The notes: generated by a model not told the origin, from the sequence alone. A stretch of 17,770 nt of DNA from Fen-1258 sp964595365 (GCA_964595365.1 CAZQQC010000060.1:1-17770), one strand, 5' to 3'. Shown: positions 1 through 7,934, numbered from the stretch's first letter. Translations and numbers: made by a program.

Positions 1-1222
1 GTAGAACGGTTTCCGCCTGATACTCCAGGATGCCATAGATAAAGTGCCCCCAAAAATTTTCTTTGTCCAGTGGTGTTGGCGGCACATAATTCCACATGAT
101 CAGATCTGCTCTATCACCTTCGTTCAGACTCGTGAAATCCGAAAAATATTTTTTTACGAAAGTTAGTTGATCAAAATAAATCTTCCTTACCAGCGCGGTT
201 GAATCGTCAAAACTACTTCCTTGATGACGCGACAACAAATAAATTTGCTTTAGCGATCGTGCAACGTTTGAATGCATCCCGTCGGTTCCCACCAGGAACG
301 GGATACTCTTTGGAATTTTACCAAACTGCGGCAAGCCAACCGAATTATTCAAGTTGGAATCGGGACAGAAAGCAAGCGAACTTTCGTAATTGCTAATAGT
401 TACAAAGTCTTTTTCTTTCAGATGAACGCCGTGCACTAAAATACTTTTGGAGTTGAGCAGTTTATATTTTACCAATCGTTTGATTGGCATGCTGCCTGTA
501 TATTCAACGCTAAGCTTGTTATCGATCTCATCTTCTACAGCATGAATGTGAATGCCGAGATTAAATTTTTTCTGAATTTTGTGCGCTTCGGCTAAAGTAT
601 CATCGGACAAAGTGAACGAAGCATGAAGACCAAGCATTGCACTGTAATCGCCATCAATCTGCGAGGTGTAAAAATTCTTATTCTCTTCCAATCCTTGAAC
701 GGCTTTATCGAAGCCGTTTCTATCCGTGCATTCAAAACAGAGAACACCGCGGATTCCAAACTCATACAAAATATTTTGAATGGTTCTTAAACTTCCACCT
801 ATTTTATTTTGTGAAGAATGATGATCGAAAATGTAAGTAACACCGTTGCGAATTGATTCGACCGCTGCCATTTGAGCTGAAGCTTTAATCATTTCTGTAT
901 CCAGTGTGCGGTCGAGTTTCCACCATAAGTCTTTAAGAACATTGTAAAAATTATCGAACTTCCCTTTGAGCTGTAGTCCTTTGGCAAGACGCGAATAGAT
1001 ATGATCGTGAAAATTAACCAATGGTACCGTTATAACTTTTCCGAATGCATTGTATGAATTTTTGTTTACCCGGCCAGGGTTTTTCAAAAACGTTTGAAAA
1101 TTTTTCGGTCGAATTTTTGAAATGTAACTATTTGTAATAATCAAATCACCAAATAATGGCAGCACGTCGTTCGCCGCTGTAGTGCAAATCCACGCATTCT
1201 CAATTGTAGTTGTCTTTCCCAT
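1..1222 (-). CDS. ssnA: SsnA-type aminohydrolase (amidohydrolase superfamily), C-terminus cut by window edge
   Basis: The frame opens at an ATG and stays open for 407 codons to the window edge, so the 3' end is missing. It is a metal-dependent amidohydrolase. Visible metal-site motifs are FHDH (H72, H74), HIH (H225, H227), VHG (H264) and TDG (D314). DHH at 133-135, LHASFTLSD near 199-207 and the SNLNNSVG stretch near 289-296 are typical of the SsnA branch rather than of general chlorohydrolases. E. coli SsnA is about 440 residues, so only some 30-40 residues should be missing. SsnA genes occur with selenium-dependent molybdenum hydroxylases and in purine/urate degradation clusters. Its exact reaction is not settled. 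Here it is the distal gene of an apparent xdhA-xdhB-PLP enzyme-ssnA unit. A long purine-rich Shine-Dalgarno tract precedes the start. Family assignment is confident; the purine role is inferred from context. Confidence 0.85.
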   Translation of the reverse strand, partial: MGKTTTIENAWICTTAANDVLPLFGDLIITNSYISKIRPKNFQTFLKNPGRVNKNSYNAFGKVITVPLVNFHDHIYSRLAKGLQLKGKFDNFYNVLKDLWWKLDRTLDTEMIKASAQMAAVESIRNGVTYIFDHHSSQNKIGGSLRTIQNILYEFGIRGVLCFECTDRNGFDKAVQGLEENKNFYTSQIDGDYSAMLGLHASFTLSDDTLAEAHKIQKKFNLGIHIHAVEDEIDNKLSVEYTGSMPIKRLVKYKLLNSKSILVHGVHLKEKDFVTISNYESSLAFCPDSNLNNSVGLPQFGKIPKSIPFLVGTDGMHSNVARSLKQIYLLSRHQGSSFDDSTALVRKIYFDQLTFVKKYFSDFTSLNEGDRADLIMWNYVPPTPLDKENFWGHFIYGILEYQAETVL

Positions 1223-1228
1223 AATTAA

Positions 1229-1242
1229 CTTCTCTTCTCTCC
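1229..1242 (-). promoter_or_regulatory. Strong purine-rich ribosome binding site of the ssnA-type gene
   Basis: Read on the minus strand this is GGAGAGAAGAGAAG, ending six bases before the ATG at 1222. It contains GGAG and GAGAAG cores and fixes the start. It is stronger than the sites of most other genes in the window, several of which have only weak ones. Confidence 0.55.
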
Positions 1243-1269
1243 GGCATTCTTTGCAATAAAGATTTTAAC

Positions 1270-1284
1270 CCCGCCACAGGCGGG
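1270..1284 (-). repeat. GC-rich 6-bp hairpin between the PLP enzyme and ssnA genes
   Basis: CCCGCC and GGCGGG form a perfect 6-bp stem around a three-base loop in otherwise AT-rich DNA. On the minus strand the stem is followed by GTTAAAATCTTTATT, which is only partly U-rich. It could be a leaky terminator or mRNA-stabilising stem downstream of the PLP enzyme gene. It could also be a copy of a short dispersed palindrome. Only one copy is seen in this window, so repeat status is an inference. Confidence 0.45.
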
Positions 1285-1329
1285 TAAACGCAATAACGCT
1301 ATGAAAGCACAGAGTTCGCAATTAAATTT

Positions 1330-2796
1330 TTATTGTACAATTCCAACTCGCTTATTAAAATCCTCTATCAGTTCATCCCACTTTGGTGCTATCGCTAATC
1401 TTTCCCTCCAATAATTTTCGTCGTACCATTGAGCATTCAATTCTTCAACTGTTTTGCCCTGTTGTTCAACCCAGGTAAAATATTTTAAGTTGTGAATCCG
1501 TTTTTTGTCGTAATAACTCAATTCTTTGAAGTAATCGATTCCTTGTTTCTTAACCACGGCATTCCAATCAACTCCAGCCATCTGTTCCGAATATTTTCTT
1601 CCCATTTTGTTCATCTCTTTCAATCGAGAATTGTATAGCACTTTTGAGTCGGTGAAGATTGTAAAAATTACGTCGTACTCATTCATCTCATAATATTTTG
1701 CAAGCTTGATAGCGCTAAGCAAATTGCCGATGGATGAAATCCCCAACCATGACAATTTCGAAATTGTGCTTTTGTTTATGCCGCGGCTCGACAGCCATTT
1801 TTTTCCTGCTTTTTCGTTGAACAATCTCAAAACACGAAGCGGATCTTCATCATCAATTGCACAAACTGCATCTGTATTTTTCACGTTGTGAATCCAAGGA
1901 ATATGTTTATCGCCGATTCCTTCAATTCTGTGAGCACCGTAACCGTTTATCAGCAAAGTCGGGCACTGCAACGCTTCCGTTGCGACCACTTTAATATGCG
2001 GATAAACTTCTCTTAGGTAATCGCCAGCAGCAATTGTACCTGCAGAACCTGTTGCGCTTACATATCCGCTAACTCTTTCGCCATTTTTTTTGATTTGATT
2101 GAAAAGCGTTTCAATTGCCGGGCCGGTTATTTCATAATGCCAGACTGAATTTCCAAACTGCTCAAACTGATTGAAGACGAGATACTCATCGCCCTGTTTC
2201 ACCAGCTCGTGACATTTATCATAAATTTCTTTCACATTGCTTTCACATCCGGGCGTTGCATAAATCTCAGCACCAATATTTTTCAACCAATCAAATCTTT
2301 CTTGACTCATTTCTTCAGGAAGAATTGCAACGGCATGAACCGACAGCAATGCCGAATTGAACGCGCCGCCCCTGCAAAAATTTCCCGTTGATGGCCAAAC
2401 AGCTTTATGATATTCCGGATTAAATCTTCCCGTGACAAGATACGGCGCCAAACACCCGTAAGTTGCACCGACTTTATGCGCGCCGGTCGGAAAAAATTTT
2501 CCGACCAGACCTACAATTCTTGTTCTGACGCCGGTAATTTCTTTCGGGATTTCTAGAAAATTTATTCCGCCGATGCCGCCGGTCTTCAAATCATTCTGCC
2601 AATTTATTCTGAACAAGTTGAGCGGGTTAACATCTTCCAACCCCACTTTTTCTAATTTCTTTTGAATGGATTGCGGAATGGTTTCCGGATTTTTCAATTG
2701 GCTGAATTGCGGCAAAACAATTTTTCGTTTTCTACAACGTTCTATCGTTTTGTTTAGATAATCCTCGTTCTCAACATTCCATGACCAGTTTGCCAT
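1330..2796 (-). CDS. PLP-dependent enzyme, fold type II (TrpB/cysteine synthase superfamily), specific reaction unknown
   Basis: This 488-residue protein has the features of a fold-type-II PLP enzyme. PTGAHK ends at K108, the expected Schiff-base lysine, in a context like that of tryptophan synthase beta. PSTGN (135-139) is the usual carboxylate-binding loop, and ATGSAGT (249-255) is the glycine-rich phosphate-binding loop. It is longer than diaminopropionate ammonia-lyase YgeX (about 400 residues), and its active-site lysine motif differs from YgeX (NAFK there). The extra length lies in a C-terminal extension of roughly 100 residues rich in Trp and Tyr (about 390-480). The gene lies between xdhB and ssnA on the same strand. 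That is the sort of position YgeX-type lyases hold in purine-degradation clusters, so a lyase or ammonia-releasing step on a purine-derived amino acid is a reasonable guess, but unproven. The fold is confident and the substrate unknown. Confidence 0.85.
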   Translation of the reverse strand: MANWSWNVENEDYLNKTIERCRKRKIVLPQFSQLKNPETIPQSIQKKLEKVGLEDVNPLNLFRINWQNDLKTGGIGGINFLEIPKEITGVRTRIVGLVGKFFPTGAHKVGATYGCLAPYLVTGRFNPEYHKAVWPSTGNFCRGGAFNSALLSVHAVAILPEEMSQERFDWLKNIGAEIYATPGCESNVKEIYDKCHELVKQGDEYLVFNQFEQFGNSVWHYEITGPAIETLFNQIKKNGERVSGYVSATGSAGTIAAGDYLREVYPHIKVVATEALQCPTLLINGYGAHRIEGIGDKHIPWIHNVKNTDAVCAIDDEDPLRVLRLFNEKAGKKWLSSRGINKSTISKLSWLGISSIGNLLSAIKLAKYYEMNEYDVIFTIFTDSKVLYNSRLKEMNKMGRKYSEQMAGVDWNAVVKKQGIDYFKELSYYDKKRIHNLKYFTWVEQQGKTVEELNAQWYDENYWRERLAIAPKWDELIEDFNKRVGIVQ

Positions 2797-2924
2797 AATA
2801 ATCCCATTTTTTTTCTTGAATTTTAAACCGTAAGAAACATTCTGCCCGCTCCGCCTTGCGATGCGAAGTGAGAGACCGTTCCCGTTTTTTAATTTTAGTA
2901 TGGATCACAGACCCATCTTTTCTT

Positions 2925-5177
2925 TTACGAATATAAATTCAACAAAACTTTTTCAGGAGTCAGCGGCGCCGAAAATTTAATTTCCAGATCCGGTTTGAAT
3001 GCTCTCATTGCATTCATCAATGCAAAGTACGCACCAATACCATACATAAAGGGCGGTTCACCGACGGCCTTTGAATTCAGCGGTCCAAATGGATTAGGTA
3101 CGTTTTCGAGGAAATGTACTTTAATTTCTTTCGGCACAAAATAAACATCGGGAACTTTGTAAGTTGAAAGCGCATCGGTTAATAATTTGCCTTCGTCGTT
3201 CCAAATCAATTCCTCTATTGTCATCCAACCGATTCCTTGAGCAATTCCTCCTTCGGTTTGTCCGAGGTCTACAATTTTATCGATCGATCCACCAAAATCA
3301 TGTACAACTTTTACCGAATCGAATTGATATGTGCCGCGTAAACAATCGAGCGTTACTTCAACAATTGCAGTACCGTAAACATGATAAGAGAATGGTTTTC
3401 CCTTGTTTGTAGTCGTGTCGAAATAGATGTCCGGCGTCGAATGATGCGCTTGAGCTGTTAAGCTGATTCTCTTTCTGTATGCAACCAGAACTAATTGATC
3501 AAATGTAAGCTCTGTCTTTATGCCATTCCGATAAACAGCTTCGTCAATAATTTCGATTTGCGACGGACTATTTGCTTTCAATTCATTAGCGGCAATATGT
3601 TTCAAACGTTCTGTCAAAATTTTACAAGCATCAATTATTGCAAAACCGTTTAGGTCTGCACCTTTGCTTGCCGCAGTAGGCGACATATTAGAAATTCTAG
3701 AAGTGTTAGTCGAATCAATTTTAATTTTTTCCTCGCTCACGGAAAGCGATTTTGCCGTAATAATTCTTAGCTTTGCGTTAACTCCCTGCCCCATTTCTAC
3801 AGCAGCAGTATTTACTGTAACGCTTCCATCGGTGTAGATATGAACGAGCGCAGATGCCTGGTTCAAAAAAGTTGTTGTGAAAGAGATGCCGAAACAAATC
3901 GGCATAACTGCAACGCCTTTTTTCACCAACTTATTGCCGGCATTAAACTCTTTTACTTTCCGGTAAATTTCATTTTTATTGTAACGTGTTTCAATTTCAT
4001 AAAAACATTTCTCGGCATGCGGCTGCTCAACTTTCTGTCCGTAAGGAAATTCATCCCCTTCAACCAGTAAATTCTTTTTCTGAATTACTGACGGATCGAC
4101 GCCCATAACTTGCGCGGCTTTATAGATTGCGGATTCAATTACAAACATTCCCTGCGGCCCGCCAAATCCTCTGAAAGCCGTAAACGGAGGAAGATTTGTT
4201 CTGCAGCAAAGACCTGTAGCTTTAACATTTGGAATGAAATACGAATTCGTACAATGGAAAAGAGTTCTATCGAGAATTGCAGTAGAAAGATCCGCCGCTG
4301 CACCGGCATTTTGATAGTATGTTACCCGGTAAGCTAAAATTTTTCCTTCTTTGTTCAATCCTATTTTGAAGTCGGACGAATAAGGATGGCGCTTGCCCGT
4401 CATTCTGATATCTTCCTGACGCGGAAGAACCAGTTTAACCGGAACATTTAATTTGTAAGCTGCAAGAGCTGCCATCACTGCCCATGCCGTAGCCTGATCT
4501 TCTTTACCTCCGAAACCACCGCCTATACGTGCAACATCAACTTCAACTTTATGCATTGGAAAGGCGAGAATTCTAGCCGCTGTTCTTTGCACCGCTGTAG
4601 GGCTTTGAGTTGCAGAGACAATTTTGATTCCTCCGCCTTCGATTGGAATTGCAATAGAACCTTGCGTTTCAAGATACAGATGTTCTTGTCCGCCGTTTTC
4701 TACAGTTCCTTCAACAACATAGTCACAACTGTTCCAAGCTTCATCAACATTTCCAATTTCAAAAGTTCTGTGTGGAACAATAAGCTCGTTTTTCTTTGCT
4801 GCTTTTCTCGGATCAAAAATAGCCGGTAGTTTTTTGAACTCACTTTTAATTTTTTTAACTGCATCGTGCGCGTGAATGAACGAATCGGCAACAACTATTG
4901 CAATAGGATGACCGATAAAATGAACCGAGTCTTCCGCAAAAAGATTTTCATCTGGTAAAATGCCGCCAATCTGATTTTCGCCGGGAATATCTTTAGCTGA
5001 AAAGACCCCTTTCACACCTTCAGATTCCAGTGCTTTATTAAAATCTATTTTTAAAATTTTACCGCGGGCAATTGAAGAATAATAAACATATCCGTACAAA
5101 ACTCCTTCGGGAACGATAACGTCGTCTATAAAGAGAGACTCGCCGCGAACATGCCGTATGGAATCGGTATTGCTCAA
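2925..5177 (-). CDS. xdhB: Xanthine dehydrogenase, molybdopterin-binding subunit
   Basis: This is the 750-residue molybdenum hydroxylase large subunit, which hydroxylates hypoxanthine/xanthine and passes electrons to the partner FeS/FAD subunit. The N-terminal domain begins with RHVRGESLFIDD. Mo-cofactor motifs are GGGFGGKE (219-226), FRGFGGPQ (335-342) and MGQG (462-465). Aligned by motif with bovine xanthine oxidase, E170 matches E802, R336 matches R880, F433-T434 in GISFT match F1009-T1010, and E707 in AVGEPP matches the catalytic E1261. This supports a true purine substrate rather than an aldehyde or CO-type substrate. Length fits the Rhodobacter XDHB type (about 780). The start is TTG, because the ATG five bases upstream runs into a stop and GGAG lies eight bases before the TTG. 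It overlaps xdhA by four bases. No XdhC-type maturation factor is in the window. Confidence 0.93.
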   Translation of the reverse strand: MSNTDSIRHVRGESLFIDDVIVPEGVLYGYVYYSSIARGKILKIDFNKALESEGVKGVFSAKDIPGENQIGGILPDENLFAEDSVHFIGHPIAIVVADSFIHAHDAVKKIKSEFKKLPAIFDPRKAAKKNELIVPHRTFEIGNVDEAWNSCDYVVEGTVENGGQEHLYLETQGSIAIPIEGGGIKIVSATQSPTAVQRTAARILAFPMHKVEVDVARIGGGFGGKEDQATAWAVMAALAAYKLNVPVKLVLPRQEDIRMTGKRHPYSSDFKIGLNKEGKILAYRVTYYQNAGAAADLSTAILDRTLFHCTNSYFIPNVKATGLCCRTNLPPFTAFRGFGGPQGMFVIESAIYKAAQVMGVDPSVIQKKNLLVEGDEFPYGQKVEQPHAEKCFYEIETRYNKNEIYRKVKEFNAGNKLVKKGVAVMPICFGISFTTTFLNQASALVHIYTDGSVTVNTAAVEMGQGVNAKLRIITAKSLSVSEEKIKIDSTNTSRISNMSPTAASKGADLNGFAIIDACKILTERLKHIAANELKANSPSQIEIIDEAVYRNGIKTELTFDQLVLVAYRKRISLTAQAHHSTPDIYFDTTTNKGKPFSYHVYGTAIVEVTLDCLRGTYQFDSVKVVHDFGGSIDKIVDLGQTEGGIAQGIGWMTIEELIWNDEGKLLTDALSTYKVPDVYFVPKEIKVHFLENVPNPFGPLNSKAVGEPPFMYGIGAYFALMNAMRAFKPDLEIKFSAPLTPEKVLLNLYS

Positions 5178-6598
5178 ATCATTTTCTCCGCCTCTGCTGC
5201 TGAAAGAGGCAATTCAATTTGTTCCGGAAAGAGTTTGATAAAGTGTGCATACAGCAATTGGCGCAGAAGCAGCCGTTTATACTCTGCAGATCCACGGGCA
5301 TCACTAATCGGTGATATTTCCTTTCCAGCAATTTGAGTTGCATTAAATATTGTTTTCGTATTTACTGACTTTGCATTCAGATATCTACATGTCTCCGAAA
5401 GGTATAGCGGTATCGGAGCTACACCGCCAGCTGAAATATGAACTTCGAAAATTTTTCCTTTTTTGAGCTCGAGATAAACAGAAGAATTCACACTGGCTAT
5501 ATCTAAATAGGTTCGCCTGGAAACTTTCTCAAAATTAAACAAGAAATTTTTGGAGGGAGTTTGGAAACTCACAGCTTCAACAATCTCGTTCGTTTTTTTA
5601 TTGAGAGTTTTATAATCCTTGTAAAACTTCCTCAGATCGACCTGCCGTTTCCGCTTGCCATTTTTTAAATGTACTACTGCATCGAGCGCCAATAGTATGT
5701 TTGTCATATCGCCGATCGGTGAAGCATTGACAAGATTGCCGGCAACTGTTGCACGGTTCCGAACAGGCATCGAACCGAAAAGATCAAGGTATTCATTCCA
5801 GTGTGGAAAAATTTTCTGAAGGATTTTCGAGTTTTTAATTTCTTCAATTGTGGTAGCACTGCCAATCCTAATTCCGTCCTTAATTTTTGTAATTCCTCTC
5901 AGTTTATTATCGTCATAAATAAAATTAGCATTTGAACGGACAATCTCCTCCCATTTCTGGACATACAAATCAGTTCCGCCCGAGATAACAATTTTTGATT
6001 TCACCATGGCGGATTTCCCAGGAATTTGTTTTAGTCTTCTCTTTATATCCAGAAAGTACGGAGGAACAAAATTTTTCGAGATTAGTTTTTCCAGATGAGA
6101 GTTGGATTCAGAATCATCTTCCGAAAAAGAATTGTGAGCTTTTTCAAGAGCGCGTTTTAAACCGGCATAACCGGTGCACCGGCAAATATTTCCGCCAATC
6201 GAATTAATCGCTTTATCAATATCAAACCTGTCATGATTCAAGAAATATCCCGTCATCGAAACAACAAAACCGGGAGTGCAAAACCCGCACTGTGTACCCC
6301 CTTCTTCAACAATTGCTTCTTGAATCGGCGTTAGAACAGTCCCGTTCACACCTTCAACAGTTACTATATGTTTCGCTTGAGTATCACCGAGAGGCATTAA
6401 GCAAGAATTGGCAGATTTATATTTTACACGATTACTAATCACTTCGCCAACCAGCACGGTACATGCGCCGCAGTCACCTTCACGGCAGCCTTCTTTTGTG
6501 CCAGTTAGTTTTTTTTCTTTGCGGATAAAATCCAGCAGAACCGTTGTAGGCGGTAAACCCGTTTCAACGAGCCGATCATTTAGGATGAATTTGATCAT
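5174..6598 (-). CDS. xdhA: Xanthine dehydrogenase, [2Fe-2S] and FAD-binding small subunit
   Basis: This is a fused iron-sulfur/flavin subunit of 474 residues, close to Rhodobacter XDHA (about 460). The plant-ferredoxin-type domain has C38, C43, C46 and C66. The second [2Fe-2S] domain has C104-x2-C107 and C139-x-C141 in CGFC and CRCTG motifs. A linker to about residue 195 is followed by the FAD domain, with ISGGTDLYV near 206-214 and RNRATVAGN near 280-288, then NASPIGD. The C-terminal CO-dehydrogenase-flavoprotein-like domain ends with SAEYKRLLLRQLL. It accepts electrons from the Mo site in XdhB and passes them to NAD+ or another acceptor. An in-frame GTG two codons upstream (6604) is an equally spaced alternative start. 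The last codons overlap xdhB, so the subunits are probably translated together. It is the first gene of the leftward unit and diverges from the MFS gene. Confidence 0.93.
   Translation of the reverse strand: MIKFILNDRLVETGLPPTTVLLDFIRKEKKLTGTKEGCREGDCGACTVLVGEVISNRVKYKSANSCLMPLGDTQAKHIVTVEGVNGTVLTPIQEAIVEEGGTQCGFCTPGFVVSMTGYFLNHDRFDIDKAINSIGGNICRCTGYAGLKRALEKAHNSFSEDDSESNSHLEKLISKNFVPPYFLDIKRRLKQIPGKSAMVKSKIVISGGTDLYVQKWEEIVRSNANFIYDDNKLRGITKIKDGIRIGSATTIEEIKNSKILQKIFPHWNEYLDLFGSMPVRNRATVAGNLVNASPIGDMTNILLALDAVVHLKNGKRKRQVDLRKFYKDYKTLNKKTNEIVEAVSFQTPSKNFLFNFEKVSRRTYLDIASVNSSVYLELKKGKIFEVHISAGGVAPIPLYLSETCRYLNAKSVNTKTIFNATQIAGKEISPISDARGSAEYKRLLLRQLLYAHFIKLFPEQIELPLSAAEAEKMI
5186..5189 (-). 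promoter_or_regulatory. Ribosome binding site fixing the TTG start of xdhB
   Basis: The minus strand reads GGAG inside the last codons of xdhA, eight bases before the TTG at 5177. The nearby ATG at 5182 is in the xdhA frame and is followed by ATT TGA, so it cannot start xdhB. The TTG overlaps the xdhA stop as TTGA, an arrangement suited to translational coupling of the two subunits. Confidence 0.6.
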
Positions 6599-6649
6599 AG
6601 ACACTCTTACTCTTCACTTAAACAATTAAACTGCCCTTGTACATCTATC

Positions 6650-6655
6650 TATAAT
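6650..6655 (+). promoter_or_regulatory. Candidate -10 box (TATAAT) for the MFS transporter gene
   Basis: A perfect TATAAT lies 77 bases before the transporter ATG at 6732. The best -35 candidate is TTAAAC at 6626-6631 with an 18-base spacer, a weak match to TTGACA. Transcription would start near 6662, inside the palindrome at 6657-6671. If the organism uses a Bacteroidota-type -7/-33 promoter this assignment would be wrong. Confidence 0.35.
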
Positions 6656-6656
6656 T

Positions 6657-6671
6657 AAGTAGTTACTACTT
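6657..6671. promoter_or_regulatory. 15-bp perfect palindrome in the divergent xdhA/MFS promoter region, candidate operator
   Basis: AAGTAGT and ACTACTT are perfect 7-base inverted arms around a central T. It sits in the 133-bp region between the divergent starts of xdhA and the MFS gene, directly after the TATAAT box. That location and symmetry suit a dimeric repressor, perhaps purine-responsive, controlling both directions. The GT-T-AC centre is loosely like GntR-family sites, but no regulator gene is in the window, so the family is a guess. Confidence 0.45.
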
Positions 6672-6731
6672 TATTTCTATTTCATCCAACAAAAAATTAA
6701 TATTTTGCCGAAAGGAAATCAAAGAAGAATT

Positions 6732-7934
6732 ATGATTAAAGATCTTGAGCTATGGCAGAAAAATTTGATCGGACTTAGCATAAGCCAATTTCTTTACCGC
6801 GCAGCAACTCGAAGTTTATTGCCTTACCTGCCGCTGTTTATTAAGGAGTTGGGGAAAACTTCATTCGGCGAGACAGCAATCTGGTCGGGGTGGATTTATT
6901 CTGCGCCGTTTATAATTTCATTTTTCGTTACACCGTTTTGGGGAAGTTACGGAGATATGCACGGAAGAAAAAGAATAACCTTATTTGCCGCATTCGGTTT
7001 TGCTGCAGCACATTTTTTAATGGGTCTGGCAAATTCGTTGCCTATGTTATTATTCTTTGCTTCCTTGCAAGAAGCATTTGGCGGATTTTATCCCGCGTCT
7101 GTTTCATTAGTTGCAACCAACACACCGAAAGATAAAACTGCATATGCATTGGGAATTTTGCAGTCATCAAGTGCAGCCGGTAATGTGGCCGGTCCGATTC
7201 TCGGCGGTCTTCTTGCATACTTTGTCGGTTACCAATCTGTTTTTTTTATTGTCGCCATTCCGGTAACTTTCGGAGGTTTTATAATTCTTTTCTTTGTTGA
7301 AGAAAAAGAATTTGCGAAAGAGACCCATGAATATTTCACACTGCTAAAAAATATAAAATATATTCAGACGAACAAATTTCTAATCTCTTCGGTACTTTTT
7401 CTATTCATTTATTCCGTCGGCGTAACATTACTTAGGCCAACGTTCACGCTGTTCATTGAATCGTTAATGCACTCTGCCCGTAGGTCTCCGGCGATTGCCG
7501 GAATACTATTCACAATTTTTGGAGCAATGGCGGCAATCTCTTCTGCTTTCTTAGGCAAGATCACCAAGAAAATCGACGTAACTGTACTTATTGCTTTTAT
7601 GTCCATAATTACGGCAATATGTTTTTTAATGGTTCCGGTTTTCAACTCCTTATTTACAGTTGCAGTTTTTTTGACAGTTTGCGGTTTTGCTGTTGGTTTG
7701 ATATTGCCATCAATTAACACCCTAATCAGCAACAATGTTGACAAGGATAGAAAAGCCGGAGTATTTGGAATCGGATCAAGTTCATCTACCCTGGGCAATT
7801 TAGTCGGCGGAATAACTGTCGGTTACTTCGTATCATCGCTCGGTTTGAAGATACCCTTTGTTTTATCGGGGCTTCTTTTCATAACAATTACTTTAATCCG
7901 AAGCATTCTTATTAAGAAACCGCTGAATGAGTAA
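6732..7934 (+). CDS. MFS transporter, 12-helix (MdtG/TetA-like), possibly for purines or related compounds
   Basis: This is a 400-residue integral membrane protein with about twelve hydrophobic helices. The family motif A, GSYGDMHGRKR (71-81), lies in the loop between helices 2 and 3. The N-terminus, with RAATRSLLPYLPLFIKELG at about 23-41, resembles drug-efflux proteins of the MdtG/TetA type. The cytoplasmic central loop between helices 6 and 7 is around residues 190-215. I chose the ATG at 6732, preceded by AAGAAG. An in-frame TTG at 6705 would add nine polar residues and lacks a good ribosome site. Motifs do not reveal the substrate. Divergence from the xanthine dehydrogenase genes across a shared palindrome suggests a role in handling purines or their products, but efflux of an unrelated compound is equally possible. 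Family call is firm, substrate unknown. Confidence 0.88.
   Translation: MIKDLELWQKNLIGLSISQFLYRAATRSLLPYLPLFIKELGKTSFGETAIWSGWIYSAPFIISFFVTPFWGSYGDMHGRKRITLFAAFGFAAAHFLMGLANSLPMLLFFASLQEAFGGFYPASVSLVATNTPKDKTAYALGILQSSSAAGNVAGPILGGLLAYFVGYQSVFFIVAIPVTFGGFIILFFVEEKEFAKETHEYFTLLKNIKYIQTNKFLISSVLFLFIYSVGVTLLRPTFTLFIESLMHSARRSPAIAGILFTIFGAMAAISSAFLGKITKKIDVTVLIAFMSIITAICFLMVPVFNSLFTVAVFLTVCGFAVGLILPSINTLISNNVDKDRKAGVFGIGSSSSTLGNLVGGITVGYFVSSLGLKIPFVLSGLLFITITLIRSILIKKPLNE

Noticed and set aside
199..840. Short plus-strand open frames at 199-396 and 637-840
   Set aside because: They are antisense to the ssnA-type frame, which carries all metal-binding motifs across the same region.
2900..2916. 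Terminator after xdhB
   Set aside because: The minus strand can form a 7-bp stem with one G-U pair, but no U-run follows it, so it is not a convincing intrinsic terminator.
7409..7798. 129-residue open frame on the minus strand inside the MFS gene
   Set aside because: It lies wholly antisense to a well-supported membrane transporter, and its composition reflects the reverse complement of hydrophobic codons. No family motif is visible.
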